Assembly: GCF_003574735.1 (NCBI RefSeq)
Contig: NZ_QORW01000007.1
Location: 186,001-250,000, forward strand
Length of the DNA: 64,000 nt
Direction of reading: 5' to 3'
From: Dongia deserti
GTDB lineage: Bacteria > Pseudomonadota > Alphaproteobacteria > Dongiales > Dongiaceae
Position 1 is the first letter of the stretch. Each line of letters opens with the position of its first letter. The position numbers and the translations under genes are program-made. Below the pieces are notes generated by a model. The model had not been told where the DNA came from. It was given only the letters and a program-made list of their open reading frames with translations, and searched no databases. Of the stretch, positions 48,284 through 57,098 are shown in pieces.

Positions 48284-48535
48284 GTGAAAAGACTGGTTAC
48301 AGCTATCGCCTTGACCATCTTCATGAGCGGCGCCGCGTTCGCGAGTTCGTGCCCGCTGCATGTGAAGAAGATCGACGATGTCCTGGCCGCGCCGCCGGGC
48401 GAGGTGAGCACTGAGGTCCTGGCTCGGGCGAAGGAGCTGCGCGACCAGGGCGAGGCCCTGCACAAGGAAGGTAAGCATGCTGAGAGCATGTCCGCGTTGA
48501 CCGAAGCCGAAATACTCCTCGGCATCGGGCAGTAG
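48284..48535 (+). CDS. Small secreted protein
   Basis: An 83-residue protein with a clear signal peptide (RLVTAIALTIFMSGAAFA) and a mature part that is one helical repeat-like region (VSTEVLARAKELRDQGEAL, HKEGKHAESMSALTEAEILL). One Cys (SSCPLH) is just after the cleavage site. GTG start at 48284 with CAGGAG upstream. The mature helices recall a TPR-like hairpin. No known family. It is likely co-transcribed with the chemoreceptor gene 67 bp upstream. Confidence 0.7.
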   Translation: MKRLVTAIALTIFMSGAAFASSCPLHVKKIDDVLAAPPGEVSTEVLARAKELRDQGEALHKEGKHAESMSALTEAEILLGIGQ

Positions 48536-48926
48536 TGGGCTGTGGTAAGAAGCGCGGTCGCTCGAACGGTTCGAAGAACTGGGTGAAGGCATGAAACTAC
48601 ACTTCACACTTGAAACCGCCGCCGGCTCGAACAGACGCAATTCGCTGTTTCATGTGCGATCCAGGCCGGTGCAAAGGGCGTGAGTTTCTGTCCAGGGAGG
48701 CCCAAAGTCGATTGGTCAATCGAAGTCGACCATGAACTGGCCTATGCATGAAGCTCCGTGTGCCCCGGGGCGAGGGCATTCCTCGCCACCGGCAACGCGT
48801 TCCGCTGGCAATAGACTTGAAGCGAGCTGATCCGGATGAATCGCGGAGCTCGCGGTTAGGCGAGAGTTGGGAAGCGGCTTCATCTCTGAGATGGTTACAG
48901 TTTCTGACTCTTTCCCTGAGGCCACT
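48536..48926. other. Intergenic region
   Basis: About 390 bp between the small secreted-protein gene and the GST pseudogene. I see no gene, hairpin or clear promoter in it. Confidence 0.4.
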
Positions 48927-49546
48927 ATGCTTACCTTCCATGAGTATGCCCTTCGCAGAACGCTTGGAAAGTTCGTGTGCTGCTGTGGCTGCTCGATATT
49001 CCGTATCGCTCGCAGCCCGTGGCGATCTTCTCCGGAGAGAGCCGTAGCGCAAAGTTCGTGAAGATGAATCCCGCCGGTGCAATTCCGGTGCTGGAATTGG
49101 ACGATGGACGCACGATCGCGGAATCAAATGCGATCCCGTGCTGGCTTGCCGAGGGTACGCGGTTCATGCAGCGGTTCGCGCGCGCGAAGGTGATGCAGTA
49201 GTTGTTCTTCGAGCATTACTACGTGGAGCCGGTAATCTGCTCGCTGCGGTTCTGGACCTTGACCGGGCGACTCGAGATCAACGCGGCGCTGGTGCCGGGC
49301 AAGCGCGAAGCTGCGGAGCGGGGGCTGAGCTCGCTGGAGCGAGCCCTTACCGCTACTCCGTTCCTCGGTGGTCATTCATTCACGATCGCGGATATCGCGA
49401 ACTATGCCTATGCACATCTGTCCGCCGATTGCGGTTTGTCGCTCGATTCCTATCCAGCGGCCAAGGAATGGGTTGCGCGAGTGGCGAAGCAGATCGGGCC
49501 GGGCCATCCCATCGTTCCATATGGGCGAGAGGCACGACCCGCATAG
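48927..49546 (+). pseudogene. Glutathione S-transferase pseudogene
   Basis: Three pieces together spell a GST. MLTFHEYAL starts at 48927. After a one-base loss near 48950 the frame continues as NAWKVRVLLWLLDIPYRSQP and NPAGAIPVLELDDGRTIAESNAI, the thioredoxin-fold GSH site. A TAG at 49199-49201 replaces a likely Trp codon (normal TGG). The helical C-terminal domain then runs to 49546 (ALTATPFLGGHSFTIADIAN). One frameshift plus one nonsense mutation make it non-functional. The gene would otherwise be about 205 residues, normal length. Confidence 0.85.
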
Positions 49547-49797
49547 AACGTCGGTGACCTCTGCCACACCAGATGGTTGCGGCGAAGACCGCACCGCTCG
49601 ATCTGCTCCAGTGTGATGCTTAGATAGTCCTATAATGTTGGTGGATTATGGCTATAAACGAGTAACTATTTACATTTTTTGGGCCAGGATGTTGAACTGT
49701 CAACAGGGCGGGCGTGTCCAGCAATTGCTAGTTCGTCAAATTCCGAGGGTACGCGCTGGGCACAGGTGATGATTGCACGCACGGAGGCGAGAGGCGA

Positions 49798-50604
49798 ATG
49801 CGCTCACCGAAAATGGCTGGACAATGCAAGCCGGCACCCTTGCGCAACGAATCGACCTGGCTTGCCAACATAAGCCACGAGATGCGGACACCTCTCAACG
49901 CCATCATTGGATTTTCAGAACTGATGATCCTCAACTCGGCCAGCTTGGATCACCGGCACGCCGCGTACGCACGCGACATTCATCGAAGCGGACATCAGTT
50001 GCTTCAGGTAATCAGAGATATGCTCGACCTGGCGAGCCTCGAGACCGGCTCCCGCACTTTGACCGACGAACCGCTGAAGCTGCTCGATCTCCTTGAAGAC
50101 TGCACACGAAAGCTGAGCGCGACCATGGAGAGTCGTCGAACGCGCGTAGCAATCACGCAAATCGGGATGCCGGTTATTGTGCTCGGCGACAGAGCCGCAC
50201 TGCAAGAGGTGTTTAGCAAACTAGTATCGAACGCGGTCAATTTTGGACCAGCCAATGAATCCGTGGACGTCGCGCTGTCCACATCCCGCAACGGTGGTAC
50301 AATCGTCGCCGTAACCGACAGAGGTCCTGGTATCTCGCAAAGCGCCGCCCGGCAGCTCCTGTCTCCACTTGACTTCGGGGACGCAACCGTGGCGCGCGAG
50401 TATGGGGGAACAGGACTAGGTTTGGCGATTGCCAAGACGATCGTTGAACTTCATGAAGGTAAACTCTCCATCCACAGTTCGCTTGGGCAGGGGACCACAA
50501 TGGTGGTGGAGCTCCCAAGAGCCAGAATAGTCTATCCGCCATCTGGCGCAGACTCTTTGCCCAGTCTCCAAGGCAGAGCCCGAAGCTCCGGGCATCAGAC
50601 TTGA
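49798..50604 (+). CDS. Soluble sensor-less histidine kinase (HisKA-HATPase)
   Basis: A 268-residue kinase with no membrane helix and almost no N-terminal sensor. The phospho-acceptor His27 is in NISHEMRTPLNAIIGFSEL. The ATP-binding domain has the N-box KLVSNAVNF, G1 in DRGPGIS and G2 in GGTGLGLAIAKTIVELHEG, so it looks active. The ATG follows GGAGGCGAGAGG. It has a paralogue at 62628. It is followed by a short ORF and a PilZ-like gene, the same order as at the other copy. The input signal is not evident and may come from a partner protein. Confidence 0.88.
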   Translation: MRSPKMAGQCKPAPLRNESTWLANISHEMRTPLNAIIGFSELMILNSASLDHRHAAYARDIHRSGHQLLQVIRDMLDLASLETGSRTLTDEPLKLLDLLEDCTRKLSATMESRRTRVAITQIGMPVIVLGDRAALQEVFSKLVSNAVNFGPANESVDVALSTSRNGGTIVAVTDRGPGISQSAARQLLSPLDFGDATVAREYGGTGLGLAIAKTIVELHEGKLSIHSSLGQGTTMVVELPRARIVYPPSGADSLPSLQGRARSSGHQT

Positions 50605-50876
50605 GAACGCCCCGAACAATGCATACCGCAGGGCACGCGTCATTGGCGTTCACATACCCAGCGAGGTTCTCAACGCGAGAAGATGATGAGTTTGCAAACG
50701 CGACCTGGCCCCTGCTGCACGCGCGAAAGCCCACTCGACCTTGGATCCCCCTTGCAGAAGCGACGAGCATTCTGCAAGCCGTAGAACGACCGGCAGCTTA
50801 CCGGCGATACAGATACTGGACTGGACCTAATCCCCTGCAGGCGCAATGGTCGGTCATTGAAAACGACGGGCTATAA
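50601..50876 (+). CDS. Possible small protein between kinase and PilZ-like genes
   Basis: A 91-residue ORF whose TTG start overlaps the kinase stop (TTGA), ending 13 bp before the PilZ-like ATG. That compact spacing is the main support. Composition is Arg/Ala/Pro-rich, with no recognised domain. The matching position near 63402 has no equivalent. It could be an artefact. Confidence 0.35.
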   Translation: MRTPRTMHTAGHASLAFTYPARFSTREDDEFANATWPLLHARKPTRPWIPLAEATSILQAVERPAAYRRYRYWTGPNPLQAQWSVIENDGL

Positions 50877-50889
50877 GTAAAGTAGAAGC

Positions 50890-51381
50890 ATGCGTAATAC
50901 AATCGAGCAGGAAACGGGAAGTCCGCAGCGCAAGGACATCGCTACATTCACTGCGAGACCGGCTCTGAAACCAGAGACTAAGACGAATCGGGTCGTCGCG
51001 ATCATCGCGAGGCATCTGAGCCTTCGGTCCTTGGAGAGCACCTTCGGAACGCGGCTTCGCGACCTAATACGGCTTGCGTCATCGACAAGACCGGATCCAA
51101 ACGAACGACGAAGTTGTGGAAGAGTTCCAACGCTGCTGTCCGGGACCATTTGGAGCAACGATTCTACGGCAATCGTCTGTCTGGTCCGGAATGTTTCGCA
51201 AGGAGGGGTGTATCTCATGCAAGAGCAATATGCGCCTGTCCCCGAAGTGTTCGAGTTGAGCATTGCCGGTGGAACCCGCATTCGCTGCCGCAAAGTACGT
51301 CAGCATGGCAAGGAGATTGGCGCTGTCTTCTGTTCTTGGATCGCCTTTGACTCGGCAAGGCAGCGCTTACATCCAACTTGA
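50890..51381 (+). CDS. PilZ-like domain protein
   Basis: A 163-residue protein. The first 60 residues are helical and basic (SLRSLESTFGTRLRDLIRLA). The second part fits PilZ: an Arg-rich RxxxR (R74-R78, in ERRSCGR) then NxSxxG (N101-G106, in RNVSQGGVYL), the two motifs that hold cyclic di-GMP, then a beta-barrel ending CRKVRQHGKEIGAVF. PilZ proteins transmit c-di-GMP signals to motility, secretion or polysaccharide output. Ligand binding is inferred. A clear paralogue lies at 63532. Confidence 0.75.
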   Translation: MRNTIEQETGSPQRKDIATFTARPALKPETKTNRVVAIIARHLSLRSLESTFGTRLRDLIRLASSTRPDPNERRSCGRVPTLLSGTIWSNDSTAIVCLVRNVSQGGVYLMQEQYAPVPEVFELSIAGGTRIRCRKVRQHGKEIGAVFCSWIAFDSARQRLHPT

Positions 51382-51515
51382 TGGTCGATGCAGGTCCATC
51401 TATATGGCTGCACTGCATCTCTGTGACGATCAGCGAGCATGTGTCGGTTATCGATGCCTGCCGCAATAGGAGCAACAAGGCGCCTCTGCCTGCACATCTC
51501 ATTGAGGGTGACTGA

Positions 51516-51941
51516 ATGCTAGATCAGGTAAGACCGAAGCGACGGTCCAACGAAATCGGAAAGATAGCCCAGCAGCTGCGCCAAGCGCAGAAACTGTCGC
51601 AGAGGGCACTGGCCGCTGCGGCGGGCGTCAGCGCGCAGACAATCTCGAATTTCGAAACAGGTCGCGTGTTTCCGGACGTTGACACGTTATGCCGGATTGC
51701 TGAGGCATTGAAGACCCATCCCGCTACGCTTCTTGGAGTCTGGTCGGAAAATGGAGGCGACATTGATCGACCTGATCACGCCGAGGCAGTCGACCTCCTC
51801 CGCAATCTCGACGTACATTCCAGTAGGCTCGTCCTGGAACTGATGCGGCTCTTGCGCAGCTGGGTATTGGAGCGTGACCCGTTGATCAAGCGCTCCTCGT
51901 GCCTTGAGTCGGGCAAGCTATGCAGCCCCGGGTGCTGCTAG
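51516..51941 (+). CDS. XRE-family HTH transcriptional regulator
   Basis: A 141-residue protein with a Cro/CI-type helix-turn-helix at about residues 14-70 (IGKIAQQLRQAQKLSQRALA, GVSAQTISNFETGRVFPDVD, TLCRIAEALKTHPATLLG). The C-terminal part is helical and ends in an odd Cys-rich tail (SGKLCSPGCC). That tail abuts, and its stop overlaps, the convergent IS481 transposase remnant. The true 3' end may therefore have been replaced by the insertion. Target unknown. Confidence 0.82.
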   Translation: MLDQVRPKRRSNEIGKIAQQLRQAQKLSQRALAAAAGVSAQTISNFETGRVFPDVDTLCRIAEALKTHPATLLGVWSENGGDIDRPDHAEAVDLLRNLDVHSSRLVLELMRLLRSWVLERDPLIKRSSCLESGKLCSPGCC

Positions 51942-52735
51942 CTGTGGAGCCTCAACAGGTTGTTCTCGGTCAGGCCGAGGCGGCTGATGGGTGTATTGCT
52001 TTGCAGGCTACCATGAGGTCGGTGCCATTTGTAGCGGTGGAGCCATCGAGGCAGTTCTGCGGTGCGTTCGTCTGAGGTGTTGTAGGCGTGGGCGTAAGCC
52101 CATTCGCGCAGGCTTGTCTGGATGAAGCGCTCGGCCTTACCGTTCGTCTTGGGCGTGTAGGGCTTGGTTCTGATGTGTTTAAGGCCCAGCTTCTTGCAGG
52201 CTCGACCAAAGGCTCGAGAGAGATAGCACGAACCGTTGTCGGTCATGACGCGCTCAACTGTGACGCCCAAGCTTGCGTAATAGGCCACTGCCGCCTCGAG
52301 GAAGGCAATGGCGCTGCCCTTTGCCTGATCCTTCCTGACCTGGCTAAAGGCGATTCGGGAGGCATCGTCGATGCAGACGTGGACGAACTCCCAGCCGATG
52401 CCGAGATGGCGGTTGATTACGCCGGTTCGTCGTCCCCTGATGCGATGGCCAACAGAGCCGATCCGGCCCAACTTCTTGATGTCGATGTGGATGAGCTCGC
52501 CCGGGTGCTCGCGCTCGTAACGCCGCACTGGCTCGGCCGGCTCCAAGGCCTTGAGCTTGTTCAACCCGAGCTTCTGCAAGACCCGACTGACCGTAGTGGG
52601 CGAGACGCCAACTTCCCGAGCGATCTGATCGCCAGTCCAGCGCTGGCGGCGCAGCTCGGCAATTCGTTCGATGGTCGCGGTGCAGATGATGGGGTCGAGA
52701 GCTGCAAAGGGCGGGCCACCGATCTCAACCCCGGA
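51938..52735 (-). pseudogene. IS481-family transposase, N-terminally truncated
   Basis: The integrase-core part is intact. The DDE region includes HIDIKKLGRI, CIDDASRIAF, VMTDNGSCYLS and KPYTPKTNGKAERFIQT. A Met start is seen only at 52579. Homology continues in frame upstream to about 52678 (TIERIAELRRQRWTGDQIAR, the HTH), then appears to shift frame (CSSRPHH-like residues near 52710) and is lost. The N-terminal HTH and start are therefore missing or broken. The stop at 51938-51940 overlaps that of the convergent XRE gene. Confidence 0.75.
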
Positions 52736-52740
52736 ACATG
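51938..52740 (-). mobile_element. IS481-type element remnant
   Basis: Contains most of an IS481-family transposase but lacks the normal first ~80 residues. No terminal inverted repeat could be confirmed at either end. Upstream of the remnant (52741-53022) is AT-rich, without coding. It is likely a decayed insertion fused to the 3' end of the XRE regulator gene. Confidence 0.65.
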
Positions 52741-53022
52741 ACGTCTAGGCGCGGCAAGGATATGCATGTAGCCCGATCAAACGTAGTACCCGGAATCATC
52801 AATAAGCGCACGCCATGATGGCGCTAACCGACTCTGGGCATTTGAAGATTTCTGTCGCTCGTGACTCACCTATGGCTGATAGTGAGTAGTAGGTCGCAGA
52901 TCACATATTATGCGCAGAGTAATACTGTAAAGTTCTCTAATATAAACTAATTTATACTCTATATTTACCGAAATTAAACGAGCTATGTTGCAATCTACAT
53001 AAGCAGGCCCTCGTTGTAGGGC
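52741..53022. other. AT-rich upstream region of the second chemoreceptor gene
   Basis: About 280 bp with no gene. From 52900 to 52990 it is very AT-rich (CTAATATAAACTAATTTATA and similar), in contrast to the GC-rich genome, and presumably holds the promoter of the chemoreceptor gene. No clean -35/-10 or FliA-type site could be fixed. Confidence 0.35.
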
Positions 53023-54750
53023 GTGCCTTCGCTAAGAGACTGGGACAAGAGGGGGTCCAAGTTGAGAGGCGGTCTCAAGATTGCATCCGCGGTGAATCTG
53101 TTTGCCGTGATTGTCGCCATCGGCATCGTGACGCTGCTGACAACCGCGTTCCTGGCTATCGGCCAGCTGAAGGTGGGCGGCCCGATGTACGTCAGGATTG
53201 TGCTGGGCAAGGATCTGATAGCCGACATCTTGCCGCCGCCGGAATACATCATCGAGCCGTTTCTGGAGGCAACGCTGGCTTTGAACAGTCCGAGCGAATG
53301 GGCAGCTCGCAAGAAGCGGCTGCAACAGCTTCGCAGAGAGTACGATGCCCGACACGACTACTGGGAACGCGACACGATCTATGATCGTGCAGTGGTCGAC
53401 GCACTGACCGGCTCCGCTCATGAAGCAGCACTACGCTTCTGGAACGAGTTGGACGCGAGTTTCCTTCCGGCGCTGGAACGCGGCGACTCGGCCGCAGTGG
53501 CTCAATCGTACGCGCGAATGGCGAAGGCATATGCCGAACATCGCAGTGTCATCGACAAGATCGTCGTCGCTGCAAACGTCATCAACGCGGAAAGCGAACT
53601 TCTTGCCGCGCAGCAAGAAAGCACATTCATGGCGATCGTGTGGGGCGTATCGGGCGTCGTGCTTCTTGTGGTGGCTCTCGGCGCCCTGCTGATGACCCGC
53701 GGCGTCATGCGACCCATCTCGCGCATGGCGCATGTCATGAACGATCTAGCCCATGGCAACACGGATGTCACCATACCGGCGGTCGACCGGCGGGACGAAG
53801 TCGGACAAATGGCCAAGACCGTTGAGGTGTTCCGCACCAACGCTATCGAGGCGCGAGCGGTTCGCGAGCGGGAAGCGACCCAGCAACTGGAGCGGCAGCA
53901 GCGCTTTGACAGAATGGAGGCTCTAACACGCTCCTTTGATGCGGGCGTCAAGACGGCTTTGAAGCACCTGACCGATGCAGCGGGTACGATGGAGAAATCC
54001 GCTCGCTGCTTGGCGGAAGTGGCGGACAAGTCGAACAGCCAGGTGACCAGCATGACGAGCGCCAGCGAGGAGGCCTCGACCAATGTGCAGGCTGTGGCGA
54101 GCGCTGCGGAAGAGCTGTCGACGTCCTTCCAAGAGATGGAGCGACGTTCCCGGGAGTCGGCGGAAATTGCCCGGAACGCGGCTTCGCAGAGTGCAGATGC
54201 GAGCAATAAGGTGGCCGGTCTGGTTCAGTCCGCTGGACGGATTGACGAAGTGGTACGACTGATCACCGACATAGCGGCGCAAACCAACTTGCTGGCCCTG
54301 AATGCCACGATCGAAGCAGCGCGGGCGGGAGACGCGGGCAAGGGTTTTGCCGTGGTGGCCAATGAAGTGAAGAATCTCGCCAGTCAGACGGCCAAGGCCA
54401 CGGAAGAGATCCAGACCCAGATCGGGGCCGTGCAGTCCGCGACTGAATCGGCTGCGGGAGCCATCCAGTCGATCACGGAGACAATTGGCCGACTCAATGG
54501 GATTGCGACCGGCATGTCAGATGCCGTGCAGCAGCAGACAGCGGCTACGCATGAAATCGCGCGTTCGATCCAGGAAGCCGCGGTGGGTACCCATGAAGTA
54601 TCACACAGTATGATGAGCGTTGCGGAAGCAGCAAACGCGACCAAGCAATCCGCCGGCGATGTACAAACGACTGCCGACGATCTAGAGCAGGAAAGCGAGG
54701 AACTGCGCAGGTTGGTGGACGACTTCCTTTCCGGCGTGCGCGCCGTCTAG
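53023..54750 (+). CDS. Methyl-accepting chemotaxis protein
   Basis: Chemoreceptor of 575 residues with membrane helices at about 22-47 and 202-224. The periplasmic helical sensor carries a [16 protein letters not shown] motif. HAMP follows, then the signalling domain with [20 protein letters not shown] and [18 protein letters not shown]. The start is GTG at 53023; a TTG at 53062 has the better ribosome site (GAGGGGG). It is not closely similar to the 46519 receptor outside HAMP and the signalling tip. It stands alone between two signal-transduction genes. Confidence 0.92.
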   Translation: MPSLRDWDKRGSKLRGGLKIASAVNLFAVIVAIGIVTLLTTAFLAIGQLKVGGPMYVRIVLGKDLIADILPPPEYIIEPFLEATLALNSPSEWAARKKRLQQLRREYDARHDYWERDTIYDRAVVDALTGSAHEAALRFWNELDASFLPALERGDSAAVAQSYARMAKAYAEHRSVIDKIVVAANVINAESELLAAQQESTFMAIVWGVSGVVLLVVALGALLMTRGVMRPISRMAHVMNDLAHGNTDVTIPAVDRRDEVGQMAKTVEVFRTNAIEARAVREREATQQLERQQRFDRMEALTRSFDAGVKTALKHLTDAAGTMEKSARCLAEVADKSNSQVTSMTSASEEASTNVQAVASAAEELSTSFQEMERRSRESAEIARNAASQSADASNKVAGLVQSAGRIDEVVRLITDIAAQTNLLALNATIEAARAGDAGKGFAVVANEVKNLASQTAKATEEIQTQIGAVQSATESAAGAIQSITETIGRLNGIATGMSDAVQQQTAATHEIARSIQEAAVGTHEVSHSMMSVAEAANATKQSAGDVQTTADDLEQESEELRRLVDDFLSGVRAV

Positions 54751-55074
54751 CGCCCCGTTCCTTGCCCCGATGGACGAGATGAGGGATGCGTCGGCACGGT
54801 CACCTTTGAAGCACGGCAATTGCATGCCTGGCATCAAACCAGCTCCCGAATTGGCACAGCCGGGCAGGAGCGCGGCTGCGGTCAGAGTCCGATGGTTGCG
54901 CGCCCCAACAGCCAAGGCTCAGGCCAGGCCAATAGCCAGCCGGCGGGTTCCCACCCCCGTCGGCTGGCACCACCAAGCGATCAGTCGAGCCGTTGTCGCT
55001 CGGCGAAGCGCACGCAACATCCTCAATGAGGTCGGTCTCCGGAGAGTGAGCTCGCAGCGATGGGAGCGAATCGC
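54751..55074. other. Intergenic region upstream of the haem-type sensor kinase
   Basis: About 320 bp. A reading frame covering 54770-55078 is open but has no coding features. I see no clear promoter or hairpin. Confidence 0.35.
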
Positions 55075-56574
55075 ATGACAGGTTCGGCGGAAATCAGAGT
55101 CGGTGCCGCGGAAGTCCGGATCGGCGGGCGCCTGCTGATCGTCCTGATTCTGGTGATGCTGGCGGGCCTGCCGCTCGTTGTCTGGCTCGACATCGACACC
55201 ATGTCGCGCAACAGGCTCAGCCGCCAAGCGGAGGACCTGAATGCGATGATCACCGGCATTCGCGGCTATTATGCGGACAATGTTGTGGGGCGGATTCTGG
55301 AGGCCCGCGCTGCGGGCCATGGCGGCAACACCGAGATCGCGCACAACTACGAGACAATTCCGGGCGCGATCCCGCTTCCCTTCACCCTGTCGCTGGAGCT
55401 GGGCCGGGCGATCGGCGAGCGGCAGAAGAACATCACCTATCGGTACATCTCCGACCAGCCGTTCAAGAACCGGCCGCCGCATCCAATGGACGAGTTCGAA
55501 CGCTCGGCCCTGGCGAGGCTGCGGGCCGCACCGGACCAGGCCGTGACGGACATCCAGCGCTCCGGTTTCAGCAATACCTACCGCCTGGTGGTGCCGGTGA
55601 TCATGAAGTCCGCCTGCGTCACCTGCCACAACTCACATCCTGAAAGCCTGAAGACTGATTGGAAAGTCGGCGACGTGCGCGGCATCCAAGAGATGATCAT
55701 CACCCAGCCCTTCGCCGGCACCATCTTCTCCTTCAAATACCTGCTGATCTATTTCTTCCTGGTGGCCGCCACGGGCAGCGTGCTCGTGTTCGTGCAGCAC
55801 CGGCAAGCGCGCCTCATCCGCAGGTACAACTCTGAGCTGGCGGCGGCGGCGGAGCGCGCGATGGCGGCGAGTGAAGCGAAGAGCAACTTCCTCGCCAATA
55901 TGAGCCATGAGCTGCGCACGCCGCTGAATGCCATCATCGGCTTCTCCGAGATGATGGCGCGCCAGCTGATCGGCCCGCTCGGCAGCAAGCGCTACGTCGA
56001 GTATGCCAGCGACATCAGCGGCTCGGCCCAGCACCTTTTGAAGATCATCAACGACATCCTCGATTTCTCCAAGATCGAGGCGGGCGAGATGCGCCTGCAG
56101 GAGGGCGTTGTCGACCTGTCCAAAGTGCTCAACTTTTGCCGGCGACTGGTGCAGCGTCGCGCTGCGGAAGGCGGGCTGATCCTACGCGGCAGCGTGTCGG
56201 CCGACGTGCCCAGGGTGCGCGCCGATGAGCTCAAGATCAAGCAGGTGCTGCTGAACCTACTGTCGAACGCGGTGAAGTTCACGCCATCCGGCGGCCTGAT
56301 CTCGGTCGATACGGCAGTCCAGAACGGCGATCTGATCCTCACGATCAGCGACACCGGCATCGGCATGGCGCCGGAGCAGGTGGGACATGCCCTGGAGCCG
56401 TTCGGCCAAATCGACAACAGCCTGACAAGGGCCCATGACGGGACAGGACTCGGCTTGCCGCTTGCCCGCGCATTGGTCGAGCTGCACGACGGCACGCTCG
56501 CCATCGACAGCGCGCTCGGCCAGGGCACGAAAGTGACGATCACCCTGCCGGCCGAGCGCCTCATCCGCACCTGA
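55075..56574 (+). CDS. Membrane sensor histidine kinase with periplasmic haem-binding (Tll0287/DUF3365-like) domain
   Basis: Sensor kinase of 499 residues. Helix 1 is about 17-38. The ~180-residue periplasmic domain ends with a c-type haem motif CVTCH (residues 181-185) within VIMKSACVTCHNSHPES, as in Tll0287-like (DUF3365) domains. Helix 2 is about 220-243. HisKA has phospho-acceptor H278 in NMSHELRTPLNAIIGFSEM, and the HATPase has LLNLLSNAVKF, DTGIGM and GTGLGLPLARAL. A GGGAG site precedes the ATG at 55075; the ATG at 55060 is an alternative. No response regulator is adjacent. Likely signal: redox, NO or a small haem ligand (inference). Confidence 0.88.
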   Translation: MTGSAEIRVGAAEVRIGGRLLIVLILVMLAGLPLVVWLDIDTMSRNRLSRQAEDLNAMITGIRGYYADNVVGRILEARAAGHGGNTEIAHNYETIPGAIPLPFTLSLELGRAIGERQKNITYRYISDQPFKNRPPHPMDEFERSALARLRAAPDQAVTDIQRSGFSNTYRLVVPVIMKSACVTCHNSHPESLKTDWKVGDVRGIQEMIITQPFAGTIFSFKYLLIYFFLVAATGSVLVFVQHRQARLIRRYNSELAAAAERAMAASEAKSNFLANMSHELRTPLNAIIGFSEMMARQLIGPLGSKRYVEYASDISGSAQHLLKIINDILDFSKIEAGEMRLQEGVVDLSKVLNFCRRLVQRRAAEGGLILRGSVSADVPRVRADELKIKQVLLNLLSNAVKFTPSGGLISVDTAVQNGDLILTISDTGIGMAPEQVGHALEPFGQIDNSLTRAHDGTGLGLPLARALVELHDGTLAIDSALGQGTKVTITLPAERLIRT

Positions 56575-57098
56575 TACGTGGCAGGCGCCGGTCGTAGCGT
56601 CGTTGCGGGCGCCAGGATGGGCATACCCATCGGAGGAGCGGGTCATGACACGGGCATGCAGACAACGCGACGCATACCAGCCTTCGCGCCGGTGCGCTGA
56701 TGATCTGAATCGGTTGGAATCGTGATTCTATATAAAGTTGAATATCGCTATAAATAGAATGGACATTCCAAATCTGATTGACGCATTTTTGAGAGTCCAG
56801 CCAACCCCCTGGAAACAGCTGCCATCTCGGCGCTCCAGCCGCAATACTGTGATGGATGTCACGATTCCCGCGTTGACATTGCCAAATAGTGCCAGTAAGT
56901 CCGGCGAAATCCGATGTGGTTCCACCTTCATGTGTGGAGAGTGCCACATCGGAGAGGATTGTGGTCGATGATCTCCGCCCATCTCAGGATCGCGCGTAGG
57001 TATGATCTGGCAACAATCAATGCGTGTAATCGCGCGTAGCAACAGGCGCCGACCCCGTGTGTTCCCGGGCTGCCGCCTGCACCTGTGGAGAGAGCGAA
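56575..57098. other. Long upstream region of the RTX gene
   Basis: About 520 bp. The part 56720-56765 is AT-rich with promoter-like TATATAAAG and the 12-mer TATAAATAGAAT (56749-56760) shared with 45571-45582. Otherwise no gene with coding character; a 77-residue reading frame inside is probably spurious. It is a probable regulatory leader of the RTX gene. Confidence 0.4.

Noticed and set aside
52890-52990. Possible FliA (sigma-28) promoter before the second chemoreceptor, from TAAAGTT
   Set aside because: A TAAAGTT-like -35 exists here and near 56733, but no GCCGATAA-type -10 at the right distance was found.
54770-55078. 102-residue ORF upstream of the haem-type kinase
   Set aside because: Basic, low-complexity composition without ribosome site; overlaps the kinase start.
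56738-56971. 77-residue ORF with two CxxC-like cysteines upstream of the RTX gene
   Set aside because: Spans the AT-rich promoter zone, has no ribosome site and no coherent fold; probably chance.
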